Shown one piece after another: positions 38,409-49,316 of a stretch of 64,000 nt of DNA; positions within the stretch are counted from its first letter, which is position 1; the number at the start of each line of letters is the position of its first letter. Below the pieces are notes generated by a model that was not told the DNA's origin, ran no database searches, and worked only from the letters and a program-made list of their open reading frames with translations. This DNA comes from Sarcocystis neurona (Eukaryota; Apicomplexa; Conoidasida; Eucoccidiorida; Sarcocystidae), in the NCBI GenBank assembly GCA_000727475.1, contig KL647291.1, positions 5,193,730 to 5,257,729 on the forward strand. The letters run 5' to 3'. A program made the translations under genes and the position numbers.

Positions 38409-39660
38409 GCAGCATGCAGCTGCTTCCAGTCATGTACGTGGTGTCCTCACATACCATCTGAAGCCCGTTGTCAAGGTATACTTATAAAACCATCCGTCTA
38501 ACTATGTATTTCTACATATGTATATACACTTGTATACATATATATAGATGTATCAGTCTAATTACATATATGTATATATATGTGTACATATATGTGAATC
38601 TATCCGACTAACTATATAAATATATATATATATATACGTAGATACATGTTCTTATACCTGTGGATACATTTGTATGTAGATATGCAAAGAGAGATAGATA
38701 CGTCAACTGCACACTTCATATTGTACGCACGCGTGCGTAAGCCCGAGTATTTGCATAGAAACTGGATAATACAGCGTTGTCTGTGTGCGTGCATTCCACC
38801 AGGGAGACCAAGAGAGATTCCTTGCAAAGAGGGAGAAAGTGGTAACAGCACCAGGGGCACTTCACCAGCGGATGGCGCAGCACCTTGAACAGCAGCGTGC
38901 TCTGAGTAGAAGCAGCAGACCCAAGTAGCTGCTGCAAACGGCAACACCAAACAGCAGCATCTTTGCACTGCGGGGCTGTCGCAGCCACAAGTGGAGCGTT
39001 CCTCGTTGATCAGCAGCAACAGCGAGCTGGGGGGCGGTCCCAATACGCATGCAGATTCATACGGTGCCTCCCACGAAATATAGAGCAGGGGGTGCCCGCA
39101 TCAGAGACACCAACGTTGAAGCCAGCAAGCTACAGAAGTGCGTCAGTAGTATATGGGTGTGTGCGTACGTACGTATGTGTGTACGCACGTATGTGTGTAC
39201 GTATGTATGTATATGTGTCGCCTGGTGTGTGGTGGAATTGGTGCAGCAGCTGGTGCTGCATACATCGAGAAAAAATGTGTGGGTGTGTTGCCTGGCGTAA
39301 AGTGGGCGACAAGCGCACGTTTGTTTAGTAAGGGATTAAGGTGCCGCTACAGCAACCCTCCCTTTTGACAATGTAAATGTGAGACACACAGACGTCTGGA
39401 AGTCATTATTGTCTTCTTCTCTTCATATCTGTGTGAACAGTTGTCTACTTGTTTGTATATGCATGCCTTACTTATACGTACATGTATCTACGCAGACCTA
39501 TGTCATGTCTGTGTTTGTACCCCTGCGTACATGCATGTACGTACATACGTGCGTATCTGTCCGTAGACGTACGCAGTATGTACACACACGAATGGGTAAA
39601 TTGTGTGACCGTCTGCATCTGTGCGTGAGTGCGTTCACGTGCACGTCAATAATTTTCTCC
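38409..39660. other. intergenic stretch with TA runs and an alternating purine-pyrimidine tract
   Basis: Downstream of RPC9. It contains TA/TACATA runs at 38510-38645 and a 62-bp strictly alternating tract at 39157-39218. A plus-strand frame around 38963-39150 ends in TLKPASYRSASV before gtagta and could be an exon, but it has no partner I can prove. Confidence 0.4.
39157..39218. other. 62-bp strictly alternating purine-pyrimidine tract
   Basis: Every step from 39157 to 39218 alternates purine and pyrimidine, made of GTGT, GTAC, GCAC and TATG units. Such tracts can adopt Z-DNA under negative supercoiling. No gene is assigned here. Confidence 0.85.
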
Positions 39661-39667
39661 GCAAGGG

Positions 39668-40066
39668 GTGGAGGGAGCCGACAAGAAGGCTGATGGTGCT
39701 GTTAGTGAAGCAGGTGCCTTCCTGCTGTACGTGTCAATCCCTGTAGCTGCGCTTCAGCGGGTGTCCCCTCTTCTGGGCGCGGGAAGAAGCGGTACGTCTT
39801 TTGTCGGTGAGTGTGGGGCGCACTTGAAGAAGACTTCCACCACACCAGAACAGGGAAAGATAGACTGCTGTTCTGCAGTCGAGATAATCAAGAAAGGTTG
39901 CAGTGTTCAAGCAGTTCGGCACCGCTGGTTGGCGGCCGGCGCAGAGCCGCGAGTGCGTTCTCTTGCTCCTCCTTCGCACGCGAACTGCATGTCACAAAGT
40001 CCATCAAATATTATACGTGCACATACGTGTGCACAGCAGTGCACAGGAGCTACAAACGTGAAGTGA
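39668..40066 (+). CDS. candidate terminal exon(s), function unknown
   Basis: An acceptor-like ataattttctccgcaag precedes an open frame to TGA at 40066. It contains SEAGAFLLYVSIPVAALQRV and, later, EIIKKGCSVQAVRHRWLAAG. A strong donor (gtgagt at 39807) and acceptor (gactgctgttctgcag, ending 39878) bound a 72-nt stretch. Splicing or retaining it keeps the same frame, so the internal structure is undecided. The upstream exon is not identified. Confidence 0.38.
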   Translation: MEGADKKADGAVSEAGAFLLYVSIPVAALQRVSPLLGAGRSGTSFVGECGAHLKKTSTTPEQGKIDCCSAVEIIKKGCSVQAVRHRWLAAGAEPRVRSLAPPSHANCMSQSPSNIIRAHTCAQQCTGATNVK

Positions 40067-40536
40067 TGTGCCATATATATAGAGAGAGATAGACAGATAT
40101 ATATACATACGCACATCCGCACGTGTACGACGTATTCGTGCAAAGGAATATGTGGGTGTTCTACAGATTTTGTAGACATCATAAAATCTCGACACTCTCC
40201 GTAGTACGCAAATATATATATATGTATATATGGAGAGAGAGAGAGCGGTGTAGAGGTACACATGCAACTTTATATATATACAGATATTCATGTGAAGCCT
40301 CGCATGTGAGCTCCACACACAGAGCTCGGCGGTAGCGAAGAGGTACTACGGGGTAACTATGTAGGAAACTGGATGCCCCCCCCACACGCGTGTGCAGTTC
40401 TCGCAGCCGCGCAGGTTCCGTAAACAAAACTGCGTACAAGATTGCGTGAAGAAAGGGGTACTGCAGCTCACTGCAAGTAAGTATATATATATATATATGT
40501 ATATATACACACGCACATAAACAGGAGATGTTGTGC

Positions 40537-40858
40537 ATCTATCTATCTATCTCTATCTATCTCTATCTATACCTATATCTAAAGCTGCATCTATATCTAA
40601 ATCTATATCTATCTATCTATATCTATCTATACCCATCTATCTATATCTATCTATTTATCTCTATACCTATATCTTCATCTGTGTCTAAATCTGTATCTAC
40701 CTACCTGTATCTATCTATATATATCTATATTTATCTATCTATATCTACACCTATATCTATACCTGCATCTATACCTAAATCTATACCTCTCTACCCATAT
40801 AAATCTATCTATCTTCATCTATCTATCTATGTATATCTATCTATCTCTCTCTATATAT
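40537..40858. repeat. (CTAT)n / (TATCTA)n tetranucleotide satellite, about 320 bp
   Basis: Nearly continuous CTAT with interspersed CTATA, CTACA and CTCTAT variants. The strand carries almost no G. It gives long artificial open frames rich in Ile, Tyr, Leu and Ser. Confidence 0.95.
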
Positions 40859-40912
40859 GGATTATGTGTCACATACGTATGCGTAGTTCCAGGTATGAAC
40901 TGGTACGTGTGT

Positions 40913-40935
40913 ACATATATATATATATATATATA
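40913..40935. repeat. (TA)n microsatellite
   Basis: Alternating AT of about 23 bp between GTGTGTAC and ACACGC flanks. Confidence 0.9.
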
Positions 40936-41069
40936 CACGCACAGAAATATACGCAGGGAAGAAAACGCACGCAATGTACGGTACGTTGGTACACGTGCGT
41001 GTTATACTTTTGTACACAACCGCCATATTCTCATCTAGGTGCACATATACCTATATATGTATAGCGTAA

Positions 41070-41240
41070 CGAATACGTGTGAAAAGGCCCCGGACCGCAC
41101 ATAGACGATATAAAGTCCAACAGCCGCCCTGGGGGCGACTGTCGTAGTAGAACGCGACGCTGCTGTGCGCGGGCATCTTTGAAAGGCGGAGAACGAATCT
41201 CGGAGAAAGAGGTCTCCAGCGGGCGGCTGGCTGTCCGTCA
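41070..41240 (-). CDS. weak candidate exon, function unknown
   Basis: A minus-strand frame reads PAHSSVAFYYDSRPQGGCW and TLYRLCAVRGLF, with an ATG and a possible gtattc donor. It is protein-like but isolated, with no supporting neighbour. Confidence 0.2.
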
Positions 41241-42374
41241 GGCCTACTGCCGCAGCACCGCCCAGACGCAGCCATTACCTGCAAAGACGACCTCCTGCCC
41301 TCTTGGGCAGGTGCAGTTATCCCCCAGAGTCTGCGTCTTCCCGCGCATGCACGTATTTTAAAGCAGGCGCCTTAATGCGACTACGAACATCTGCATCCTT
41401 CACCTCTTGGATCCGCAGATACCTCCGTACACACGTGAGCACGCGTACTTGCCAGCACAACTCCTGCAAGTGTGTGCAGCTCACACACTAGCTCTCTAAA
41501 TACGCAAGAAGACGACGAGCGTGAAGGAGTGTACATCCCCTGGTGTAAATCGTCTGACGTAGCTGTTCAACCATGGAGGTGAATCGCGGGGCCACTACAC
41601 TGTTAGGTTTCACCAGGTGGTTACACGTCTACACCAGCAAAGGTGCAAATGTAATCTCTCTCCTTCTTTTTATATATACGTGCAAGTACACATGTATGTG
41701 TACCGACCTTTCACATATGTGGAAGTCCACACGTGTGTGTAGCTAGCTCTACGCTCCTGCAAACTAAATCTCTATATACCTATCTAACTATATATATATA
41801 TATATTCGTAGGTTGCTGTATGCGTATCTGCAGACGTCCTTCCAGTGTTTGCGACCAGATGTACTTATACATATACACGTATATCCCTGTGTGATTCTAC
41901 CTAAGACGAGTCCACGCACGTGTGGGCACGCACACACGTATACACACACGCGCGCCTATATACAAACGTAGGTCCCCCCAGGAACGCGTTATTGTCTCTC
42001 AAGTGTGAGACAGAGGCCACAGCTCAAGGAACGTAAAGAGCGGCACCATCCCTCAGAAGCAGCGTCAAGGAACCAAAGCAACACTGCTGCCTGTGCGTTC
42101 ACATATGTATATATATATATGCATATATATATACGCAGGCATGTATGGTTCCCACCTATATCTTGAACACGTAGGTACACGTTTTCGCCGCAGCCTCTCT
42201 TATCTCCGCAGCGCGCGAGGTGGAGAAAGGCAGTGCGGCCGAGCAGAGGCAGGCATCCTGCAGATGGACCGGCACGCAGGCTTTCATACATATATAAATG
42301 TGTAAGGTGTGTGTGTATGCACACACGGACATGTGTCTATTTAGGGGCAAGCACATAGCATCTTCGTCAGCTCT

Positions 42375-45300
42375 TTACCACTTCGTCAATGTGGGGGGGG
42401 GCTGGATGAGGAGTCTTACGAGAAGGATCATCCAGAAGCAGTTCAGGGTTGCAAATACAGGCATTGCACATAAAAAGAATACTTTCCTGGCAAACAGGAG
42501 AGCTTCTCCTCCTGGACTTAATATCTGCGCGTAGATTTCTGGGAAGAGGAAGAAGTTCCCCCATACAATTCGCACGAAGAAGAATGTCAAAACAAACGCA
42601 ACAGAGACACCCGTCTCATACAGCCGCAGAACTCGCGGTGGTCCTCCTGTTGCGGCTGCTCCTGCTCGTGTTGGCTCTGCCGCATTTCCTCCAACTCTTG
42701 GAGCTGCTGCAGCGGCCTCTGCTCCCTGTTCTCCACCTGCTGCTGGTCCGGCTCGGTCTTTTCGTGTTCCTGCTGGCGGCGCGTCTTCCTCGTGTCCCGT
42801 TGCTGTCTCTCCCTTTCTTCTTCCTGCTGTTGCTGCTGCTGCTCCTGCTGCGACGGGAGAAGGAAAGCGACGGCGGCTCTCCGACACCATGGGCACCACG
42901 CCGAAAGTGGGGGTACAAGCAGAAGCTGCTGACGCGAGGAGTTGCGTTCCCACCTCCTCCTCTTCCCGTCCTGCGAGTGCTGCTGCTTCTCCAGCTTGCC
43001 TCCATGTCGCGTTTGCGCTTGTTGACACTTCTGCTGCTGTTGGTTTGTCTCCGCTCCCTTCTCGAGCGAATCCAGATGCCGCGCCGTGTGCTGCTGCTCG
43101 TTCTTCCCCCACCCCCGCTGCCGTTTCCGCCTCTCTTTCTGCTGCTGCCGCTGCCGCCGCATCTGCTGCAACACTGCTGCTGCAGCTCGAGGCCTTCAGG
43201 CAGAAGTAGCGCAGCGCGAGAAACGGCGTGCTGAGTTCAAAGAGCGAGAGAGCCACCGCGTAGTAGTTCATGCACGGCTCCCCCGCTGTTGCTGTCAGCG
43301 GATGGATAATTGCCAAAAGTGACACTACGCAGTGCAGCAGCCACTGGCCGCTGTGGCGTCTCCAGTTCAGCAGGATCGAAGTCAGATCCCACGTGAAGTA
43401 GCTAGTCAGCAGCAGACCTGCACCCCACAAAGAGGCACACAACAAACAGATATTTACGTATGTACCTGTCTAAACCACACAGGTACAGTATGTTACACAA
43501 GTCTATAGACACACCTATACATGTTAATTATATATGCGTGTGTTACACAGACACTCGACTCCCTCGTGTGTATATACGTACATGTGTTTTTACAGAAGAT
43601 CCCTGAACGCCACCTTTCCTTCACTGCCACACGACCGCAGACCTAGCGCGCGGAAAAGCTAATCAACAACAGACTGCACCATGACAGCAAGGACGCACAT
43701 ATACGCATGCGCATATATATATATATATACATATGTATATGTCAAAGCAATGCTCGTCAACAACAGACCGCATGACAAGACCAAATACGCGTAGATGCAG
43801 GCACATACACATAGATATATACTCCGTCACACACGTGAAGAAACGCATCCGAGAGAACAAAGAAGAGAGAGAACGAGTGTAGAGGTGTTTTTTTGTACTC
43901 CAAATGCAAGGCCGCATGCAACGAACAACCCCGACGCTCGGGTCTACATGCACGCGCTTCCCTGCAGGCGCCGCGCACAAGTTATCTCGGCAGCGTGCAG
44001 GCCTCGAGTACACCCGTTTGGAGGGAAGAAGCGTCGTCCTCTGTTTTGCAGCCGCAAGCTCTTCTCAAGCAGAACCAAAAGAAGGTGAGCGCGTATCTCG
44101 GGGACGCTCGTGCAGTGCTGCGCGCGCTCGAGGGACTACTCCTAGCTACATGTGCCGCCTTCACCTCCTGCTCTCTCTTCCCACAAGATGGTGTTGACAT
44201 ACACACACACACACAGATAGAGAGAAATAGTGGAACGCCTGCAGGGCGGAAGAGGTGCAATGTCTGCGTGCCGGGCTTACTGTCGAACGTCGAGAGGATC
44301 GTCGAGCTGCGCATTCTGTCTTGTTGTAGGGCTTCATCGAAGAGCAGGCAGTAGGTTCCCAGCCCAGAAGCAAGAACTGCATTTAGGAATCCCATCCCTC
44401 GATTGCGCGCCATGCGCAGCGTTTGTCTTGCGTCCCGCACTTCGTCTGCCTCCTTCTCTTTCTCTTTTCCCTTCTGCTTCCCCTCTGCCTGCGTGGGCTC
44501 GGCCTGCCTCTGCGAGGGCGACTGCAGCGTGTCCCCATCCACATCCTGCTGCTGCACTGAAGCCCGGTGCTGCTCGGGTCGCCGTTGTCCTAGCCTCTGG
44601 TGCTGGGGATCTTCTGGCGGGTGCTGCTGCTGCGCTGCCTGTGGAAGCGGGCGCGGCTTTTCCTGCTTCTCCTCCTCCCGCTCCTCCTGTCGCTGCCTCC
44701 TTCGTTGCCCCTTGTGCTGCTGCCCCTTCCGACCCTGTTGCTGCTGGGCGCGGGCGAGGACCGCCCTCGCTTCCTGGACCTGCTGTAGAATAGTCCTGCG
44801 CACGAACGCAGGCACGAACAACAGCGGCAGCATGTGGACTGGGCACCAAGTAGCGACAGCGAACCACAGCAGCACAAGCAGCAGGAACGCGACCGGCCTC
44901 CAGTGGGCCAGCAGCAGGAGAAAGACGGCAGGAGCGCCGTCGCGCTTGGGCAAAAGAAGGAAAAAGAAGTTACGGTCGTCGTCTGCTGCATGCGTGTGGT
45001 CGACACCTGGGGACGCTGCTGCAGCGGCATCGTATGGTGCTCTTCGATCCACAACAAGCAGCACAGAAGACGCCGCTTCTCCTCTTTCGGCTGTTGCTGC
45101 TGCTCCATACGTCGCTGGTGCGGTTACTGCGGCTGCTGCTAGGAGGAGGCGCACAGCGACAGCAGGTTGTACCCCTCCTCGCAAAGCAGATACTACTGCA
45201 GTTGTTATGACTGCAGTGACACGTTCGAAGCTCCTTCCTGCTGCTCCCGTAATCACCCGAGACACTGCTGTCTCGAGCAAAGCAGGTCCCGCTGCTGCCG

Positions 45301-45709
45301 CTGCAGCAGACGCAGCACGTTTTGGTGCCGCCGTCGCAGGAAGAGAGCAGGCAGCTGTGGCTGCACCTGGGTGGGTCCATAGTCTTGCTGCTGTAGGCAG
45401 CACACATGCAGCCGCTGTTGTTCGCCGGAACGAGTGTCCCTGCGGAGCTGCGGCTAGCGGCAGCCGACGCAGTGCTGCAGGGATTGCTGCTGAGGCGGGT
45501 GTGGCTGCTGCAGCTCCTGCTGTCGAAGGAGCAGATGCACCAACATCAGCAGCACCAACAGCAGCATCGGCGCCAGCAGCAGGGAGCTGCTCGAGCGGCG
45601 CCTTGGGACAGGGGCGCGGCGTCACAGGAAGCAACAGAGCTAGCAGGACGACACTCCTCAACAACAGCAGCAGCGAGCCACGACATTCCTCCTTGTAAAG
45701 CGGCTGCAT
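42375..45709 (-). CDS. TLC-domain multi-pass membrane protein (TLCD4/TMEM56-like) with low-complexity insertion
   Basis: Exon 1 45709-44281 (ATG, then LLLLLRSVVLLALLLPV leader; donor gtaagc) and exon 2 43417-42375 (acceptor ctttgtggggtgcag) join in phase 1/1 across an 863-bp microsatellite intron; about 823 residues. After an Ala-rich region and a hydrophobic stretch (FLLLLAHWRPVAFLLLVLLW), a Gln/Arg/Glu-rich linker leads to the TLC domain. The domain reads GFLNAVLASGLGTYCLLFDE, SYFTWDLTSILLN, WLLHCVVSLLAIIHPL, FELSTPFLALRYF, then, after an insertion of about 185 Ala/Gly/Glu-rich residues, FVLTFFFVRIVWGNF and a last helix. The order and the 'E-STPF-RYF' and 'FF-VRI' signatures are typical of TLC proteins, which act in lipid sensing, transport or synthesis in ER or plasma membranes. 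The usual second His of the HH pair is Cys here (HC), which argues against ceramide synthase activity. The family call is firm; the exact role is unknown. Confidence 0.75.
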
Positions 45710-45927
45710 TGTCGCTGCTGTTCGTCCTCCTCCCACCGTCCTCAAATTCAACAACACCCTGTCAATCTTGCTGCTGTCAACGGTTACTGCTCGTTCAACC
45801 TGCTGCTGCTGCTACAGCATGCCGGGGTCCAAGCGGTTGCCGCAGGAGTCACGGGATTGCCTGCCGAGGCCTTTGTGTGATGAGGGGCTGCCTCGTCAGC
45901 TGTTGCTGCTGCTGCAAGATGCCGCTG

Positions 45928-46012
45928 CCCCTCACGTGCTGCTGCTGCAAGGTCCTGCTGCCCCGTCACGTGTTGGTCCCGCAAGGTCCTGCTGCCGCGT
46001 CACGTGCTGCTG
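45928..46012. repeat. minisatellite, about 34-bp unit, 2-3 copies
   Basis: The unit has the form 'tcacgtg..g.tgctgcaaggtcctgctgcc'. CACGTG hexamers recur at each unit start. Confidence 0.75.
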
Positions 46013-46989
46013 CCACTGCGGCTGCTCCTCCTGCTGAGGAACGTTGCTGGTGCGAGCCTTGCCCCCGTCCTGTAGCCGCCGCCGGCGGGCTACCGCAGTT
46101 TGTCGCTGCTTGTGGCCCAGACAGGTGCTGCTCTTCTCTCTCCTCGGGGGCTGCTGCTGTTCCTGCTGCTGCAGTCGACTCGTGCTCCTTCTTTGCTGCT
46201 CGCTTCGCCGCTGCTAAAAACTTTGCTGCCGCTGCTGCTTCTTCTTGCCACGTGCCTTCGCAGGTAGTCAGGCCCGTTAGCTCTCACTTGTAGGAGAAGC
46301 AGCAGCGACGATAAACCATGCGTACACAGTTATATACACACACACGTAGACACTCGTATCAGTAGATATTCGTTATTCACTGTCCCCGAGCGTCGAGACG
46401 AATACACACACGTAGACACCCCTCTATGTGGCCACACTTCCACAAACGTACGCACTTGCAAACTTATGTAGACGCATACACACACACATACATGTCCCAA
46501 CGCATGCAAACATGTGTGATATACTCACAGTTGTGTATATATAGATATATATTTTTCACGTAGGTCCCTCGTACGCACGTCGCTGGCACTGCTACACAAG
46601 GATATATATATGTATATATGTCTGGGGTATGCATGCGCATACTTTTGCCGTTTGGACCTGGAGCGTCATACCGGGACGGACAAGAAGCAGGTGTGCAGAG
46701 AGATACGTTGTGACATGTGCACATGCGTGGAGCTGGACCAGCTCCTTCCTAGACTTTGTCGAGCGAAAGGTCTCCAAGATACAGCTCTCCTCACTATTTC
46801 GCTGCCGTGCCTGCCGCTTCGACGGCTCGTTCTTCACCTATTCACTGTGGCTGCTGCTGCCCACGTGACGTGCTGGAGGAGCAGCCGCCGTCGCACTTGT
46901 AGACCTGCTGAAAAAACCGCGCCCCTTTTGAAATGAAGTAGTTCCCAGTTATAATTACAGCCGGTCTGTTGCTCCTGCCGCACGCTGCT

Positions 46990-47215
46990 GCGGCTGCAGT
47001 GTGTTGCTGCTGCAGTGTGTTGCTGCTGCAGTCTGTTGTTGCTGCAGTTGGTTGCTGCTGCAGTCTGTTGTTGCTGCAGTTGGTTGCTGCTGCAGTCTGT
47101 TGTTGCTGCAGTTGGTTGCTGCTGCAGTCTGTTGTTGCTGCAGTTTGTTGCTGCTGCGGGTTGTTGCTGCTGCAGTCTCTTGTTGCTGCAGTTTGTTGCT
47201 GCTGCAGGCCATTCC
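46990..47215. repeat. 16-bp minisatellite (about 14 copies)
   Basis: Half-units gtctgttgttgctgca and gttggttgctgctgca alternate, giving a 32-bp higher-order period. The period is not a multiple of three, so the three reading frames rotate through the same set of peptides and all remain open. Confidence 0.85.
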
Positions 47216-47658
47216 TGCTACTGTCTGTTGCGGCTGCACTGCATTGCTGCAGCTCAGTGCCGCTGCTGCTGCTGCCGCTCCCACCTCTGACCTGCTGCTA
47301 GTAAAGCAGTCTGGAGCTGCGCTACTCCTCCACGCCGCGGATGCTGCAGTCTGTTGCCGCTTCACCGCGCTGCTGCGGCAGCCTGGTCCTATTGTTTACT
47401 CGGCTCGTCAGTGAAAGTCTCATTCCAGCGATGGTAGCGCTGCTGTCTTTCCCTCCAGAGGGAATTTCTTCTGCCCTTTCAGGCCCTCACAAGTGCGGCT
47501 AGTCGCTTTTCCAGATGTCTTGGCAACGCTCAATCACTCTGTCTCCAATACACCGGACGTACATTCATGCAACTTCTCGCAACCGACGCACACGATCTCT
47601 CATTGGGTCTCTAATCTTTAGGACGTACGCTTGTCGAAGTTCTCGTAAACGGCGGTGT

Positions 47659-48003
47659 TTACCTTGCCACTCCGCGGCTCATGCAGCCGTCGCTGAAGGG
47701 GAAACATTTAGGACTGCACCGCGGCAGCGGAAGCACCAGAAGCAGCCCAGCACCACGAGCCGCAGTAGCAGTAAAAATTACAGAATCAGTAGCAGAAACC
47801 CGACCACAAGCAGCGGTAGGTTCCGCATGCACCGCTGGCTCCCGGTTCTCGTGAGCGCATGCAGGAATGTGTGTTTCCATAGGCCGGAACGCGGAACTCG
47901 CGACGGCTGCCAGTGACTCCGCTGATGCTGTGCGGCCGCGCCTGCTGCGACGCCTGTCTTGCGTTGTGGCTGCTGCAACAGCAGCTGTTGAGGCTGTCGC
48001 CAC
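47659..48003 (-). CDS. weak candidate Ala-rich exon
   Basis: A minus-strand frame of about 114 codons with an Ala/Ser/Arg-rich start and SFAxRPMETHIPAC-like sequence. It begins at GTG rather than ATG and has no clear acceptor. Both strands are open here, so support is poor. Confidence 0.18.
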   Translation of the reverse strand: MATASTAAVAAATTQDRRRSRRGRTASAESLAAVASSAFRPMETHIPACAHENREPAVHAEPTAACGRVSATDSVIFTATAARGAGLLLVLPLPRCSPKCFPFSDGCMSRGVAR

Positions 48004-48009
48004 GTACAG

Positions 48010-49316
48010 GCCAAAAAGGGGACATTACATGGTGCGCTAAAGTAAAGGCGACTCAGGAGCAGGATCACAGGTCCAGAAGAAGTCTTGATCATATATGTAC
48101 AGATATGCATGTATATGTGCCTAGATGTGTCAAAGACGCACGTACGCAGATATACGGCTGCACGCCTGGGCAACGAAGCTACCGGTGCACGAAAGAAAAA
48201 CGTTGGTCGCCACCATGATCCGTCCTCCTTTATCTCGTCGACACTGGCAGGGCACCCGTGATTTTTTCTTCCTTGAGAGTGCACGAATTCACACCCATGC
48301 CTATATATCCATTTATATATATATATATATATGTAGATACAAACGTTATACGCAGAGGGATGCACATACAGTTGCAGAACCTAGGCGCTTACGGGGCTAC
48401 AGGCAGAAAACTATGGTAAGCTTTTCAGTTCCATTCCAAGTCTGCACAGCAGTCACATGCTAGAAAAAGCACCACCCCTAGTCCTCTGCGCTGGACACTA
48501 TCACGTGTGTAGGAAATGCCCTGTAACCCATCGTGCGTCTCGGCACGGAAGCATCAATCCGCTGTGGGTAGTCGTACAGTTGCTACAGTCACTCCTCTTC
48601 TTCTTCTTCTGAAAACTAGCCCCCCTTTGATAGTGGTGCTTTCACTAGTGGGGCTCGCCACGACTTCAGTGTGCGTCTGTAGAAGTGTGTACACCAAAAG
48701 GCAAAGTTTCAGGGGCATGTAGAAACCACTGGGGACGGAACATCGCTTACCGGTTTGCCAGGTGATACAGGAGCGCATACCTTCAAACGTACGTACACAA
48801 TGGCCGCGGCATACGTAGGCGCACACGCATATGCGGGGACACGTACGTGTCTACACACAGACAGCAGGAGAGATATGCACTCGCTTGGACACTGGAGACT
48901 CTGTCCACCCACACGTGGAGCTCATTTATCTACGAAGGCGCCGTGACGTTGCTTCTTGACGAGAGGACTGCAACAAGCAGTAGCTGCGGTATAATACGTG
49001 AAGAGAACTGGTTGCTTTGACGTTGGATATGAAAGCTACAGTGGCGAAACCCACGCACACACACAAAAACGCACATTTCCATATTGGCGACAATATGGTT
49101 GTTGGTCATTTGCCATAGCCATATAATTGTCTGCAGTGGTTAGGAAGGCCTATCCATCCGTGAATACAATTTAATATAGGAATTTCGTCTACATATATCT
49201 GCCCTACAGTCATAAAAACTGTGATACACCTGCTAAAGGTCTTGGTGCTAATCGCATTATCACAAACGCTCCACGCACGAAAGTTCTGGTGGACACATAC
49301 GTCCTCATGTCTCCAG
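48010..49316. other. gene-poor stretch
   Basis: TA run near 48318-48335, otherwise ordinary sequence. I see no coding exon or RNA gene. Confidence 0.45.

Larger units (their letters stand above)
40070..42374. other. intergenic, satellite-rich stretch
   Basis: Dominated by a (CTAT)n-type tract at 40537-40858, TA runs near 40913 and 41789, and a minus-strand candidate exon near 41.1-41.2 kb. I see no other coding signal. Confidence 0.5.
45710..47640. other. CTG/CAG-rich intergenic region with two minisatellites
   Basis: Open frames occur on both strands and in several phases because the DNA is built from CTG-type triplets. None shows a domain. It lies 5' of the TLC gene and may include its promoter and upstream exons. 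Confidence 0.4.

Noticed and set aside
40528..41064. 178-codon plus-strand Ile/Tyr/Leu/Ser-rich frame
   Set aside because: It is a translation of the CTAT satellite.
46955..47365. 136-codon Gln/Ala/Thr-rich minus-strand frame
   Set aside because: It comes from a 16-bp repeat whose period is not a multiple of three; all frames are open, so openness is not evidence of coding.
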